Assembly: GCF_002006355.2 (NCBI RefSeq)
Contig: NZ_CP096980.1
Coordinates: 4,030,001 to 4,094,000, forward strand
DNA from: Clostridium felsineum DSM 794
Lineage (GTDB): Bacteria; Bacillota; Clostridia; Clostridiales; Clostridiaceae
Length of the DNA stretch: 64,000 nt
Reading direction: 5' to 3'
Position 1 is the stretch's first letter. The number at the start of each line of letters is the position of its first letter. A program made the position numbers and the translations under genes. Below the pieces are notes generated by a model. It ran no database searches and had not been told where the DNA came from. It saw only the letters and a program-made list of their open reading frames with translations. Below are positions 51,851 to 60,118 of the stretch, in pieces.

Positions 51851-53848
51851 TTATTTTACGCTAACATCCGCAGCTTTTTGTGAATTCTTAACGTTTCCTA
51901 TTTTAACATTTATACTTTCTACAACATCCATATTTGTTACAATTACTGGAGTTATAAGATTTTTATCTTTACTTTTTATAAACTCAGTATCTAAAGTTAA
52001 AATCAAATCTCCTTTTTTAACTTTATCTCCTTGCTTAACATGTGCTGTAAAGCCTTCTCCATTTAATGCAACGGTATCAATACCAACATGAACTAACAGT
52101 TCTAATCCGCCTTCTGTTGTTATTGCAAAAGCATGCTTAGTTGGGAATAAAACAGATACCTCTCCAGCTGCTGGAGCATATATTTCATTTCCTGAAGGTA
52201 TTACTGCAAAACCATCTCCAAGCATTTTGTCAGCAAAGGTTATGTCTGGAACCTTTTCAATTCCAACAACTTCTCCATCTACTGGACTTAAAAGCTCATG
52301 TGAACCTTTAGATATTTTCTTATCTTCCTGAATTTCTTCTACCTCTTCTGAATCATCTGCAACATATCCACCATTTTCGATAATTGCTTTTATATCATCT
52401 TTTATTCTTTCAGCTTCAGTTCCAAAAACTACTTGAACGCTATCTTCTGCTGTCATTATTCCTGCTGCTCCAAGAGCCTTAAGTGTAGCTTTATCAACTT
52501 TAGAAGAATCTTTTAAGTTAAGTCTTAATCTTGTTATACAAGCATCAAGTACCTTTATATTATCCTTTCCACCTATAGCTTCAAGTACCTTAGCTGCCTT
52601 GGCACTTCCTTTTAAATTTATCTTTTTAATGCCATCTTCATTCTCATCTTCTCTACCTGGTGTCTTTATATTTAACGCTTTAATTGTAAAATAGAATACA
52701 ACAAAGTATAATGCAAAGAATCCTATACCAACGAACCATATAAGCCATGGATGGCCTGAATATTTAAATCCTAAAACATAGTCTATAAATGATGCCGAAA
52801 AAGTATAACCAAGTCTTATGTGCAGATAGCTTGTTATAAGTCCTGATGCAAATGCAGCAACTACATGGAATATAAACAATACTGGTGCAACAAATATGAA
52901 AGAGAACTCAATTGGTTCTGTTATACCTGTCACAAATGCTACAAATGCCGCTGAAATCATCATTCCAGCCATTTCTTTTCTCTTTTCCTTCTTAGCAGCT
53001 GCAATCATAGCTAATGCAGCACCTGGAAGACCAAACATTAATATTGGATACTCTGATGCCATAAAGTTTCCGGCATTAGGATCTCCGTGGAAGTATCTAG
53101 CTGTATCTCCTACATAAGTAACTCCATTTGAAACAAAGTGACCAAATTGATATAGGAATAAAGGATAGTAAATATGGTGAAGACCTAATGGAATTAAAAG
53201 TCTTTTTCCTCCAGCATACATTGCAGGTCCAAGTGGTGATGTACTAGCAAAGGCCGCTAATGAATTTATTCCTGCTTGTATTGGAAGCCATATATTTACA
53301 CCAATAGACGCGATTATAAGAGCAGTAATTGATGTAATTATAGGAACAAAACGCTTTCCTCCAAAGAAACCTAAAACTTGAGGCATCTTAATATCATGGA
53401 ACTTGTTATATAAAATGGCCGCTGTAAGACCAATTATTATTCCTCCAAAAACACCCATACTAATAGTTGTTTTAGTTACTATGTTACTGTACTCTTGAGT
53501 TTTTTGAAAAGCTGCAAGAGACATATGATGTGATGAAGCTGCTGCCTGAGCTAATGATGCTGCTGCACTATCGCCCGCTGTCTTTTCAACCGCTTCTAAT
53601 ATAAATTCTCCAATTACAGCTGCAAGCGCCGCAACACCCTCTCCACCTGAGAAACCTATAGCAACTCCGACTGCAAAAATCATAGGCAAATTGTTAAAAA
53701 TAGAATTTCCAGCTGCTTGAACATATGGCATATTAAGTAAGTCCGGTTGTCCAAGTCTCAATAAGAGTCCAGCTGCTGGTAAAACTGATACTGGAAGCAT
53801 CAAAGATTTACCAATTTTTTGAAGCACGGCAAATATCTTATTACCCAT
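51851..53848 (-). CDS. ptsG: PTS glucose-specific EIICBA component
   Basis: A 665-residue three-domain transporter. EIIC (about 1-400) has GGKRLLIPLGLHHIYYP and GITEPIEFSFIF. EIIB (about 415-500) has the phosphorylated Cys near 438 in DACITRLRLN. EIIA (about 525-655) has LFPTKHAFAI and the active His near 582 in LLVHVGIDTV. It imports and phosphorylates glucose. It lies downstream of a GlcT-like antiterminator gene, with a long inverted repeat in the leader, the classical arrangement for antitermination control. GTAGGAGG precedes ATG. Confidence 0.95.
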   Translation of the reverse strand: MGNKIFAVLQKIGKSLMLPVSVLPAAGLLLRLGQPDLLNMPYVQAAGNSIFNNLPMIFAVGVAIGFSGGEGVAALAAVIGEFILEAVEKTAGDSAAASLAQAAASSHHMSLAAFQKTQEYSNIVTKTTISMGVFGGIIIGLTAAILYNKFHDIKMPQVLGFFGGKRFVPIITSITALIIASIGVNIWLPIQAGINSLAAFASTSPLGPAMYAGGKRLLIPLGLHHIYYPLFLYQFGHFVSNGVTYVGDTARYFHGDPNAGNFMASEYPILMFGLPGAALAMIAAAKKEKRKEMAGMMISAAFVAFVTGITEPIEFSFIFVAPVLFIFHVVAAFASGLITSYLHIRLGYTFSASFIDYVLGFKYSGHPWLIWFVGIGFFALYFVVFYFTIKALNIKTPGREDENEDGIKKINLKGSAKAAKVLEAIGGKDNIKVLDACITRLRLNLKDSSKVDKATLKALGAAGIMTAEDSVQVVFGTEAERIKDDIKAIIENGGYVADDSEEVEEIQEDKKISKGSHELLSPVDGEVVGIEKVPDITFADKMLGDGFAVIPSGNEIYAPAAGEVSVLFPTKHAFAITTEGGLELLVHVGIDTVALNGEGFTAHVKQGDKVKKGDLILTLDTEFIKSKDKNLITPVIVTNMDVVESINVKIGNVKNSQKAADVSVK

Positions 53849-53917
53849 TAAATTATTCCTCCTACTGTTTTATCTTTAGCATTTTTTTCAGTGTCAATAA
53901 ATGTATACAAACAAAAT

Positions 53918-53980
53918 AGACACGAGCTACATAAAAGAATACTGCTTACCCAAGCAAAACTCTTTTAAAAGCTCGTGCCT
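53918..53980. promoter_or_regulatory. Leader inverted repeat with nested antiterminator-like hairpin
   Basis: Outer arms AGACACGAGCT (53918-53928) and AGCTCGTGCCT (53970-53980) can form a terminator-like stem in the ptsG leader. An inner hairpin (53934-53966) has AAAAGA and TCTTTT arms and resembles a ribonucleic antiterminator site, with TACTGC and GCAAAAC. The RAT-like wording reads better on the + strand, opposite to ptsG, so assignment as a GlcT target is uncertain. Confidence 0.5.
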
Positions 53981-53999
53981 AATTTAATAGTAACACTGC

Positions 54000-54824
54000 T
54001 TAAAGTTCCCTTAATCTTTTAAGATGCATAGCTATATAGCCTATTTCATCTTCAGGAACTGACACAGAAAATAAATTTTCAAGTTTTATAGCGACTTTAA
54101 TCGCTAAACCGTACTCATTATATAATTGTTCTTTTATACTGTCAAGTAAAAGATTTTTTATAGTCTTTTTTTGTTTTATTCTTTCAAGTACAAAGTTTAT
54201 GTGTGTAACAGTCCTCTCATAAGAAAGAGAACTTTTATCTATATCCTTTTTTAATATTACAGAAATAAACTTCATAACCTCACCAATTTTTCTCATGTAT
54301 TCAACAGTGTCATTAACATTTTTTCTTTCAATTGCAGCGTTAATATGCATAGATATAAATCCAATTTCGTCCCTTGGCAATTTTGTAGAGAAATTTTCAT
54401 TGATCATAATTAGTGCCTTTTCCGCAAGCCTGTATTCTTTCGGATATAAAACCATAATTTCATTTAAAAAAGGATTTTCTATTTTTATTCCTTTTTTAAT
54501 TCTAGTAAAAGCAAAATCTATATGATCTGGAAGTGATGTATGAATGGCTTCATTTAGTTTTTTCCCCAATTCATTTTCACATAGAAAAATTATCTCTTCA
54601 CAAATCCCAACTATTTTGCTATCAACTTTATTTAATACTGTATCAAATTTGCTTTCACCAAGCGACTGCTTAATAAAGACATTCTCAATTTTGTTTTCAG
54701 GAACATGACTTCCTGTTTTAGCATTGAATCCTATTCCTTTTCCAACAATTATAAATTCATACTTGTCTTTAACAGCAATAACCACGTTATTATTTAGAGA
54801 TTTTTTGACAACGTAACTTACCAT
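54000..54824 (-). CDS. glcT: BglG/GlcT-type transcription antiterminator
   Basis: A 274-residue RNA-binding antiterminator. The N-terminal CAT domain (about 1-55) has NNVVIAVKDKYEFIIVGKGIGF, and two PTS regulation domains follow (about 60-165 and 170-274). PRD histidines are seen in EAIHTSLPDHIDF, GFISMHINAA and GYIAMHLKRL. It should be phosphorylated by the glucose PTS and, when free of inhibitory phosphate, prevent termination ahead of ptsG. AGAGGTAG precedes ATG. The gene symbol is by context. Confidence 0.88.
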   Translation of the reverse strand: MVSYVVKKSLNNNVVIAVKDKYEFIIVGKGIGFNAKTGSHVPENKIENVFIKQSLGESKFDTVLNKVDSKIVGICEEIIFLCENELGKKLNEAIHTSLPDHIDFAFTRIKKGIKIENPFLNEIMVLYPKEYRLAEKALIMINENFSTKLPRDEIGFISMHINAAIERKNVNDTVEYMRKIGEVMKFISVILKKDIDKSSLSYERTVTHINFVLERIKQKKTIKNLLLDSIKEQLYNEYGLAIKVAIKLENLFSVSVPEDEIGYIAMHLKRLREL

Positions 54825-54921
54825 AAAATACTACCTCTCCTAAAGCTTTCAATCTTTTTGAACATATGATAAAAAATTTATTGCCTTTATTTATATTATC
54901 ACTAATATGCTTTAAATACAA

Positions 54922-54950
54922 TTTACTTTTAACACTTAACGTTGTATAAT
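54922..54950 (+). promoter_or_regulatory. Candidate sigma-A promoter of asd
   Basis: TTTACT (54922-54927), 17-base spacer and perfect TATAAT (54945-54950), giving a leader of about 100 bases before asd. I see no riboswitch in that leader. Confidence 0.5.
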
Positions 54951-55060
54951 AACATAAAACCTTACATAATTATTATATCGTTTACATTACATGTATATGA
55001 TGAATAAACTAATGTATTGTATATGTTTTAATATACCCATAATTTAACGGAGGGATTATA

Positions 55061-56140
55061 ATGAATAAAAAGTTAAAGGTTGGTTTACTTGGTGGCACAG
55101 GTCTTGTGGGGCAAAGATTTGCTACTTTATTAGAAAATCATCCGTATTTTGAAGTGACATGTGTTGCAGCAAGCCCTCGCTCTTCTGGTCAAAAATATTC
55201 TGATGCCGTACGCGACAGATGGAAGCTTAATATACCAATGCCAGATTATATAAAAGATTTTGTGGTAAAGGACATCTATGATATTGATGAAATTTCAAAG
55301 GAAGTTGACTTTGTTTTTTGTGCTGTAAATATGGATAAAAGTGAAATAAAAAAAATAGAGGAAGACTATGCAAAGCATGAAATTCCGGTAGTATCCAATA
55401 ATTCAGCTCACAGATTCACAGACGATGTTCCAGTGGTAATTCCTGAAATAAATCCGGAGCACCTTGACATAATTCCAAAACAAAAAGAAAGATTAGGTAC
55501 AAAAAAAGGCTTTATTGTGGCAAAACCAAATTGTTCAATACAAAGTTATGTTCCTGCAATAAGTGCACTTTCTGAATTCAAACCTACTAAAATATTGGTA
55601 TGCACTTATCAGGCAATATCTGGAAGTGGAAAAACCTTTGAACAATTTCCTGAAATAGTGGACAATACTATACCTTATATTCCTGGAGAAGAACAAAAAA
55701 GCGAAGATGAACCTTTAAAGGTTTGGGGCCATATAGAAGCCAATAAAATAGTTTCAGCTAAAGCTCCTCTAATAACTTCTCAATGTATTAGAGTTGCAGT
55801 TTCAGATGGACATCTAGCAGCAACTTTTGTTTCTTTTGAAAAGAAGCCAACGCGCGGACAAATAATTGAAAAATTCAAAAATTATAAAGGTAAACCTCAG
55901 CTTCTTAATCTTCCAACTGCACCAGAGCAGTTTATAACTTATTTTGAGGACGATTTTAGACCACAGCCAAAACTAGATAGAGATATCGAAAAGGGTATGG
56001 GAATAAGCATAGGAAGACTTAGAGAAGATTCCCTATTTGACTATAAATTTGTTGGTCTTTCACATAATGCATTAAGAGGTGCAGCAGGCGGAGCTGTTTT
56101 AACTGCTGAACTTTTATATAAAGAAGGTTATTTATATTAA
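55061..56140 (+). CDS. asd: Aspartate-semialdehyde dehydrogenase
   Basis: A 359-residue enzyme reducing aspartyl phosphate to the semialdehyde for lysine, threonine, methionine and diaminopimelate. NADP-binding GGTGLVGQRF is at 11-20, the nucleophile is Cys158 in KPNCSIQSY and the base is His251 in VSDGHLAATF. The PNCSIQ form and length place it with the archaeal/fungal-type Asd subfamily found in several clostridia. It is a single gene, with GGAGGG before ATG and a strong terminator behind. Confidence 0.96.
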   Translation: MNKKLKVGLLGGTGLVGQRFATLLENHPYFEVTCVAASPRSSGQKYSDAVRDRWKLNIPMPDYIKDFVVKDIYDIDEISKEVDFVFCAVNMDKSEIKKIEEDYAKHEIPVVSNNSAHRFTDDVPVVIPEINPEHLDIIPKQKERLGTKKGFIVAKPNCSIQSYVPAISALSEFKPTKILVCTYQAISGSGKTFEQFPEIVDNTIPYIPGEEQKSEDEPLKVWGHIEANKIVSAKAPLITSQCIRVAVSDGHLAATFVSFEKKPTRGQIIEKFKNYKGKPQLLNLPTAPEQFITYFEDDFRPQPKLDRDIEKGMGISIGRLREDSLFDYKFVGLSHNALRGAAGGAVLTAELLYKEGYLY

Positions 56141-56144
56141 AATA

Positions 56145-56172
56145 TAGCGAGAGACTTTAAAATCTCTCGCTA
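56145..56172. terminator. Bidirectional terminator between asd and methyltransferase
   Basis: A perfect 10-bp GC-richer stem, TAGCGAGAGA with TCTCTCGCTA, around 8 bases between convergent genes. Confidence 0.8.
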
Positions 56173-56173
56173 A

Positions 56174-56803
56174 TTACTTTTCTCCCACATAGCATATCCA
56201 GTTGTTTTCTTCTTTTACCTCCATGTGTATATTCAAATATCCAGCATCTTTGAGAAAATCCTTTAATTCATCTTTTGAATATATTTTCATATCACTATTT
56301 TTAATAAACTCTTCATTTCTTTCCTTAAATTTAACATCATCATATATTTCGTTTATTATAATAAATTTTCCGCCTTTTTTCAGAACTCTTCTTACTTCTT
56401 TTATATTTTCTTTTAGATGAGGCCAAAAATATATAGTCTCCACAGCTGTTACAAAATCAAATTTATTATCCTCAAAGGGAAGTTTTTCAACACTTGCTTC
56501 TTTTATAAGTACTCTTCCTTCTTCAATTAATTTTTTATTGTAGTCACTTGCCCACCTTACACAATCAGAAGAATAATCTATTCCACATACCTTTCCTTTA
56601 TTAGCTAGGCTTACTAATCTATTTACAGTTCTTCCACCTCCACAGCCAATATCTAACACAGTACTATCCTCTAATATATTTACTTTATCAAGTCCCCAGC
56701 CTGTAAGCTTATAATGACTTTCATTCATATCTTCAACAACTAATTTTCCCTGATCTCCCACAGGTTTTTTACATTGATTTAATCTTCTAGCTAATTCACT
56801 CAT
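56174..56803 (-). CDS. Class I SAM-dependent methyltransferase under a Fur box
   Basis: A 209-residue Rossmann-fold methyltransferase. SAM motif I is VLDIGCGGGRT (about 49-59), the acidic end of strand 2 is CGIDYSSD, motif III is PFEDNKFDFVTAVETIYFW and a VLKKGGKF post-motif follows. The acceptor substrate cannot be told. A perfect Fur palindrome lies 33 bases upstream, so expression should rise in iron limitation. Possible roles include modification of a metallophore or electron carrier, which is speculation. Confidence 0.85.
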   Translation of the reverse strand: MSELARRLNQCKKPVGDQGKLVVEDMNESHYKLTGWGLDKVNILEDSTVLDIGCGGGRTVNRLVSLANKGKVCGIDYSSDCVRWASDYNKKLIEEGRVLIKEASVEKLPFEDNKFDFVTAVETIYFWPHLKENIKEVRRVLKKGGKFIIINEIYDDVKFKERNEEFIKNSDMKIYSKDELKDFLKDAGYLNIHMEVKEENNWICYVGEK

Positions 56804-56835
56804 ACAAAAGCCTCCATTCTATAATATGAATCTAT

Positions 56836-56850
56836 TGATAATGATTATCA
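56836..56850. promoter_or_regulatory. Perfect Fur box
   Basis: TGATAATGATTATCA is an exact 7-1-7 Fur palindrome. It lies between the methyltransferase start (56803) and the end of the kinase gene (56912), where only the methyltransferase can be its target. Confidence 0.88.
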
Positions 56851-56911
56851 TATATATTAAGTTTAATTTATTTTCCCCAAATTTTCAAGTATTCATTTAT
56901 ATAATTACAGA

Positions 56912-58426
56912 TTAACTCTTTGGCAACTCAACCAAAAATCTCACATTTTCCTCTTCACTTTCAGCCCATATTCTGCCTTTATGCAGTTCAACTATACTTT
57001 TAGCTATTGCAAGACCTAAACCACTTCCACCGGAAGCTTCAGACCTTGATTTTTCTCTTCTATAAAATCTATTAAATATCCTTTCAAGCTCGTCTTTATT
57101 TATATGTTCACATTTATTTTCTACAGTTATTAAAACAGAAGTTTTTTTATCTTGAAGTTTTAATTTTATTGTACCTGGTTTTGTACTGTACCTTACAGCA
57201 TTCATAAGTAAGTTTTCAAATACTCTAACCATCTTGTCACCATCTAAATTTACATAAACATTTTGAGTCATAATTTCCTTTTCAATAACTGTATTACTTT
57301 CCTTACATATAACATATAGCTCTTCTGTCAATTGTTCCAAAAGCTCATCTAAACATAGCTTTGTTTTATTTAATTCTATGACCCTATTACTTAGCTTAGT
57401 ATATTCAAAAAGATCATTTATAAGTTTTTCTAATTTTTCGGATTTATTATATGAGATTCCTACAAAATCTTCTAACTGATCATAAGACTTATACTTTTTC
57501 TCCTTTAAAAGAAGTAAATATCCTTTTATTGACGTAAGGGGTGTTCTTAAATCATGCGATACATTTGTTATAAGCTCACTCTTAGTTTTCTCTGCTGCTC
57601 TTTCTTTTTCAATTTTCTCTTCTAGTTCACTTGCCATAGAATTAATATTATCTGCTAATTTTTTAAGTTCATCTTCACCTATTAAGTTTATTTTATATTT
57701 TAAATCTCCCTTAGAAATCTTATTAAGCCCTTCCAATATACTTTCTATGTATTCCATCTTCTTATTTGTTAAAAAATAAAATATAAAAATAAAAACAGCA
57801 ATACCAAGTAAACCCGAAAAAAACAAACTATGCGTAGGTCTTATGTAAGCAGCTCTAGATTTAGGATTTCCTGTGATTATCAAGTATGTACTTTTATTAT
57901 CAAATGTTATAGCATCAATTTCATTATCCTCATACTGAACTTCAAAACTTATTATCTTTTGAACAATGCCATTTTCACTATCCATTATAGTGGCATTATC
58001 ACATTGCCTTTTAAAATCCTCAGCTTTCATTATCACTTCATGTATATCTAATTTACTTTCCTTCGAATTATTGGATTTATACATAACTTTTCCACTATCA
58101 TCTGTTATATAAATTTTGATATTGTCTTCTACATTATTATTTATTATTTCATTTATATTATCATCTGAAGTTTTATTGTTAAGCTGATCTTTTAGGCTAT
58201 TCATGCGATTAGATATATCCTGTATTCCTTTATTGTAATCCGTTTTAACTATCATATGGCTTTCTTTATAATATCCATTATACCAACTTCCAATTATAAA
58301 GGCAGCTACAAGACATATACTAAATGTCCCCACTAATTCAAGCCTTATGCTCTTTACAACTCTCCTTTTGCAAAAATGGTATAAATTGAAAAACACTTTA
58401 AAGATTCTTTTCAATTTTGTATCCAA
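56912..58426 (-). CDS. Sensor histidine kinase with HAMP domain
   Basis: About 504 residues. TM1 at about 30-49, extracellular sensor domain about 50-199, TM2 at 200-220, HAMP about 222-275, HisKA with His291 in NVSHDLRTPLTS, and HATPase with NLLMNAVRYS, GSGLGLAIAKSI. It is a typical membrane sensor acting with the response regulator encoded just upstream, which it overlaps by 29 bases. The start is uncertain: TTG at 58426 directly follows a GGGGAG, and later TTG or GTG codons are possible. The signal is unknown. Confidence 0.92.
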   Translation of the reverse strand: MDTKLKRIFKVFFNLYHFCKRRVVKSIRLELVGTFSICLVAAFIIGSWYNGYYKESHMIVKTDYNKGIQDISNRMNSLKDQLNNKTSDDNINEIINNNVEDNIKIYITDDSGKVMYKSNNSKESKLDIHEVIMKAEDFKRQCDNATIMDSENGIVQKIISFEVQYEDNEIDAITFDNKSTYLIITGNPKSRAAYIRPTHSLFFSGLLGIAVFIFIFYFLTNKKMEYIESILEGLNKISKGDLKYKINLIGEDELKKLADNINSMASELEEKIEKERAAEKTKSELITNVSHDLRTPLTSIKGYLLLLKEKKYKSYDQLEDFVGISYNKSEKLEKLINDLFEYTKLSNRVIELNKTKLCLDELLEQLTEELYVICKESNTVIEKEIMTQNVYVNLDGDKMVRVFENLLMNAVRYSTKPGTIKLKLQDKKTSVLITVENKCEHINKDELERIFNRFYRREKSRSEASGGSGLGLAIAKSIVELHKGRIWAESEEENVRFLVELPKS

Positions 58427-59105
58427 CTCCCCAAACAGTTTTTATATACTCAGGCTTTCTAGGATCCTTTTCTATCTTCTCTCTTATTTTTCTTATATGT
58501 ACCATAACTGTATTATGACAATCATAAAACTCTTCCCGCCAAACACTTTCATATATTTTTTCTGTACTAAATACCATACCCTTATTTTCAGCAAGTAATA
58601 CTAAAATATCGAACTCTCTTTTAGTCAAATTTACAAGTTTTTCTCCAATTTTAACCTCATGTGTATTAGGATTTATATTAAGTTCTCCTACATCAAGGTT
58701 CCCATCTTCTTTAGCTTCTTCATAGGAAGTGTTGAGCTTAGTATATCTTCTAATTTGAGATTTAACTCTAGCAATAAGTTCAAGAGGGTTAAAGGGTTTA
58801 GCTATATAGTCGTCAGCACCTGTTGTTAATCCCAATATTTTGTCCATATCTTCCCCCTTAGCTGAAAGCATTATAATAGGCATATTTTTGTTTTCTCTTA
58901 TTTTCATGCAAGTCTCTATTCCATCCATTTTAGGCATCATTATATCTAATACAACCAACTGAACATCTTCACTGCTAAGTATCTCTAGTGCCTCTATTCC
59001 ATTTTCAGCTTTTAAAACTTTAAAGCCCTCATTACTTAAATATATATCTATAAGATTTCTTATTTCCTTCTCATCGTCAACAACTAGAACAGTTTCCTTT
59101 TCCAT
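58398..59105 (-). CDS. OmpR-family response regulator
   Basis: A 235-residue regulator. Receiver domain with Asp10/Asp11, phospho-acceptor Asp54 in VVLDIMMPKMDG and Lys in AKPFNPLEL. C-terminal winged helix (about 130-235) with LTKREFDILVLLAEN and the final KTVWGVGYKIE. ATG at 59105 has GGGGGAGAG upstream. It is coupled to the kinase gene. Divergent from it are two small membrane genes (59294 on) that could be targets, since such pairs often control neighbouring envelope genes. Confidence 0.94.
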   Translation of the reverse strand: MEKETVLVVDDEKEIRNLIDIYLSNEGFKVLKAENGIEALEILSSEDVQLVVLDIMMPKMDGIETCMKIRENKNMPIIMLSAKGEDMDKILGLTTGADDYIAKPFNPLELIARVKSQIRRYTKLNTSYEEAKEDGNLDVGELNINPNTHEVKIGEKLVNLTKREFDILVLLAENKGMVFSTEKIYESVWREEFYDCHNTVMVHIRKIREKIEKDPRKPEYIKTVWGVGYKIEKNL

Positions 59106-59293
59106 AAACTCTCCCCCAAAATTTAATTTTAACCTCATATAATATTATACATAATAAATATTTTTTTACTACGCTTTAAATCTTTATAATACTAAACTTA
59201 AGAAAGTTTTAAGATTTTTATAGATTTAATTTTAAGGTTACCCTTATATAATAAAAACATAAACTTACGACAGGTTTTTTAAGGAGGATTATT

Positions 59294-59800
59294 ATGAATC
59301 ATTCAAAATCAAACGCAACTTTTTTCGCTATAGTTCCTGGTGCTGGTCACATGTATTTAGGGCTTATGCGCCAAGGTATAGAAATTATGTTTTTATTCTT
59401 TTTAACCTTTGCAGTGAGTAACTCATTTCACTTAAGCTTTTTCGGAATATTACTTCCTATAATATGGTTTTATAGTATATTTGATGCACGAAAAAAAGCT
59501 TCTAGCCTAACTGAACTTGAAGATACAGACTTACCAATATTTAAATCTACAGATTTTAGTAAGCTTTTAAAAAGCAATAACACTGGTAAATATATAGCTT
59601 ATGTTTTCATTTTATTAGGCTTTTTATCTTTAATGGATAATATAGTGTTACCCCTATTAAGTAGATATGTTAATTATGAAATACTTCGTTTATCAAAGGA
59701 ATTATTTATTTCATTAATTTTCATAGCTGTAGGCTTACTCATAATAATAAAAGGTAGAAAATTAAAGACAGGTGATAATAAATGCAACAAAGAAGAGTAG
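59294..59800 (+). CDS. Small multi-pass membrane protein
   Basis: A 168-residue protein with four or five hydrophobic helices. The opening (FFAIVPGAGHMYLGLMRQG) resembles the TM2-domain-type pattern PGxGHxYLGxxxxG. A cytoplasmic-looking polar stretch (about 68-100) and two more helices follow. The function is unknown. AAGGAGG lies well before ATG. It overlaps the next gene by 19 bases and is divergent from the two-component system. Confidence 0.75.
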   Translation: MNHSKSNATFFAIVPGAGHMYLGLMRQGIEIMFLFFLTFAVSNSFHLSFFGILLPIIWFYSIFDARKKASSLTELEDTDLPIFKSTDFSKLLKSNNTGKYIAYVFILLGFLSLMDNIVLPLLSRYVNYEILRLSKELFISLIFIAVGLLIIIKGRKLKTGDNKCNKEE

Positions 59801-60069
59801 GAACTTTAACCTTTGGTATTTTACTAATAGCCTCGGGTATAGCTTATTTATGTATCAATATCTTAGGACTTCCAATTTATAATATGCTTTTAAAATTATG
59901 GCCACTTGTTTTTATTTTGTTAGGCTTTGAAACTTTATTTTTAAATCATCTTTCCATTAAAAAAAATACAACTTTAAGGTATGATTTTATAAGTTTCATC
60001 TTAATTTTTATAACCCTTTTCTTCTGCTTTTTAATTAACGCACAGAAGTATGTTCATTTTTATATGTAA
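59782..60069 (+). CDS. DUF5668/LiaI-LiaF-like transmembrane protein
   Basis: A 95-residue protein with three hydrophobic segments. The RVGTLTFGILLIASGIAYL start and WPLVFILLGFETL motif are typical of the LiaI/LiaF-like transmembrane region (DUF5668). Such proteins occur in envelope-stress systems. It is translationally coupled to the preceding gene and ends at a strong terminator. A role with the adjacent two-component system is plausible. Confidence 0.78.
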   Translation: MQQRRVGTLTFGILLIASGIAYLCINILGLPIYNMLLKLWPLVFILLGFETLFLNHLSIKKNTTLRYDFISFILIFITLFFCFLINAQKYVHFYM

Positions 60070-60107
60070 AAAACTGCTTTGAAGCCCTAGAGCTTTAAAG
60101 CAGTTTT
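60070..60107. terminator. Bidirectional terminator
   Basis: AAAACTGCTTT and AAAGCAGTTTT form an 11-bp stem with an extra AGC/GCT pairing inside. It lies between the convergent membrane-protein and cellulase genes. Confidence 0.85.
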
Positions 60108-60118
60108 CTCATACATTA

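Noticed and set aside
54951..55060. Lysine riboswitch in the asd leader
   Set aside because: The leader is only about 100 bases and lacks the conserved lysine aptamer blocks.
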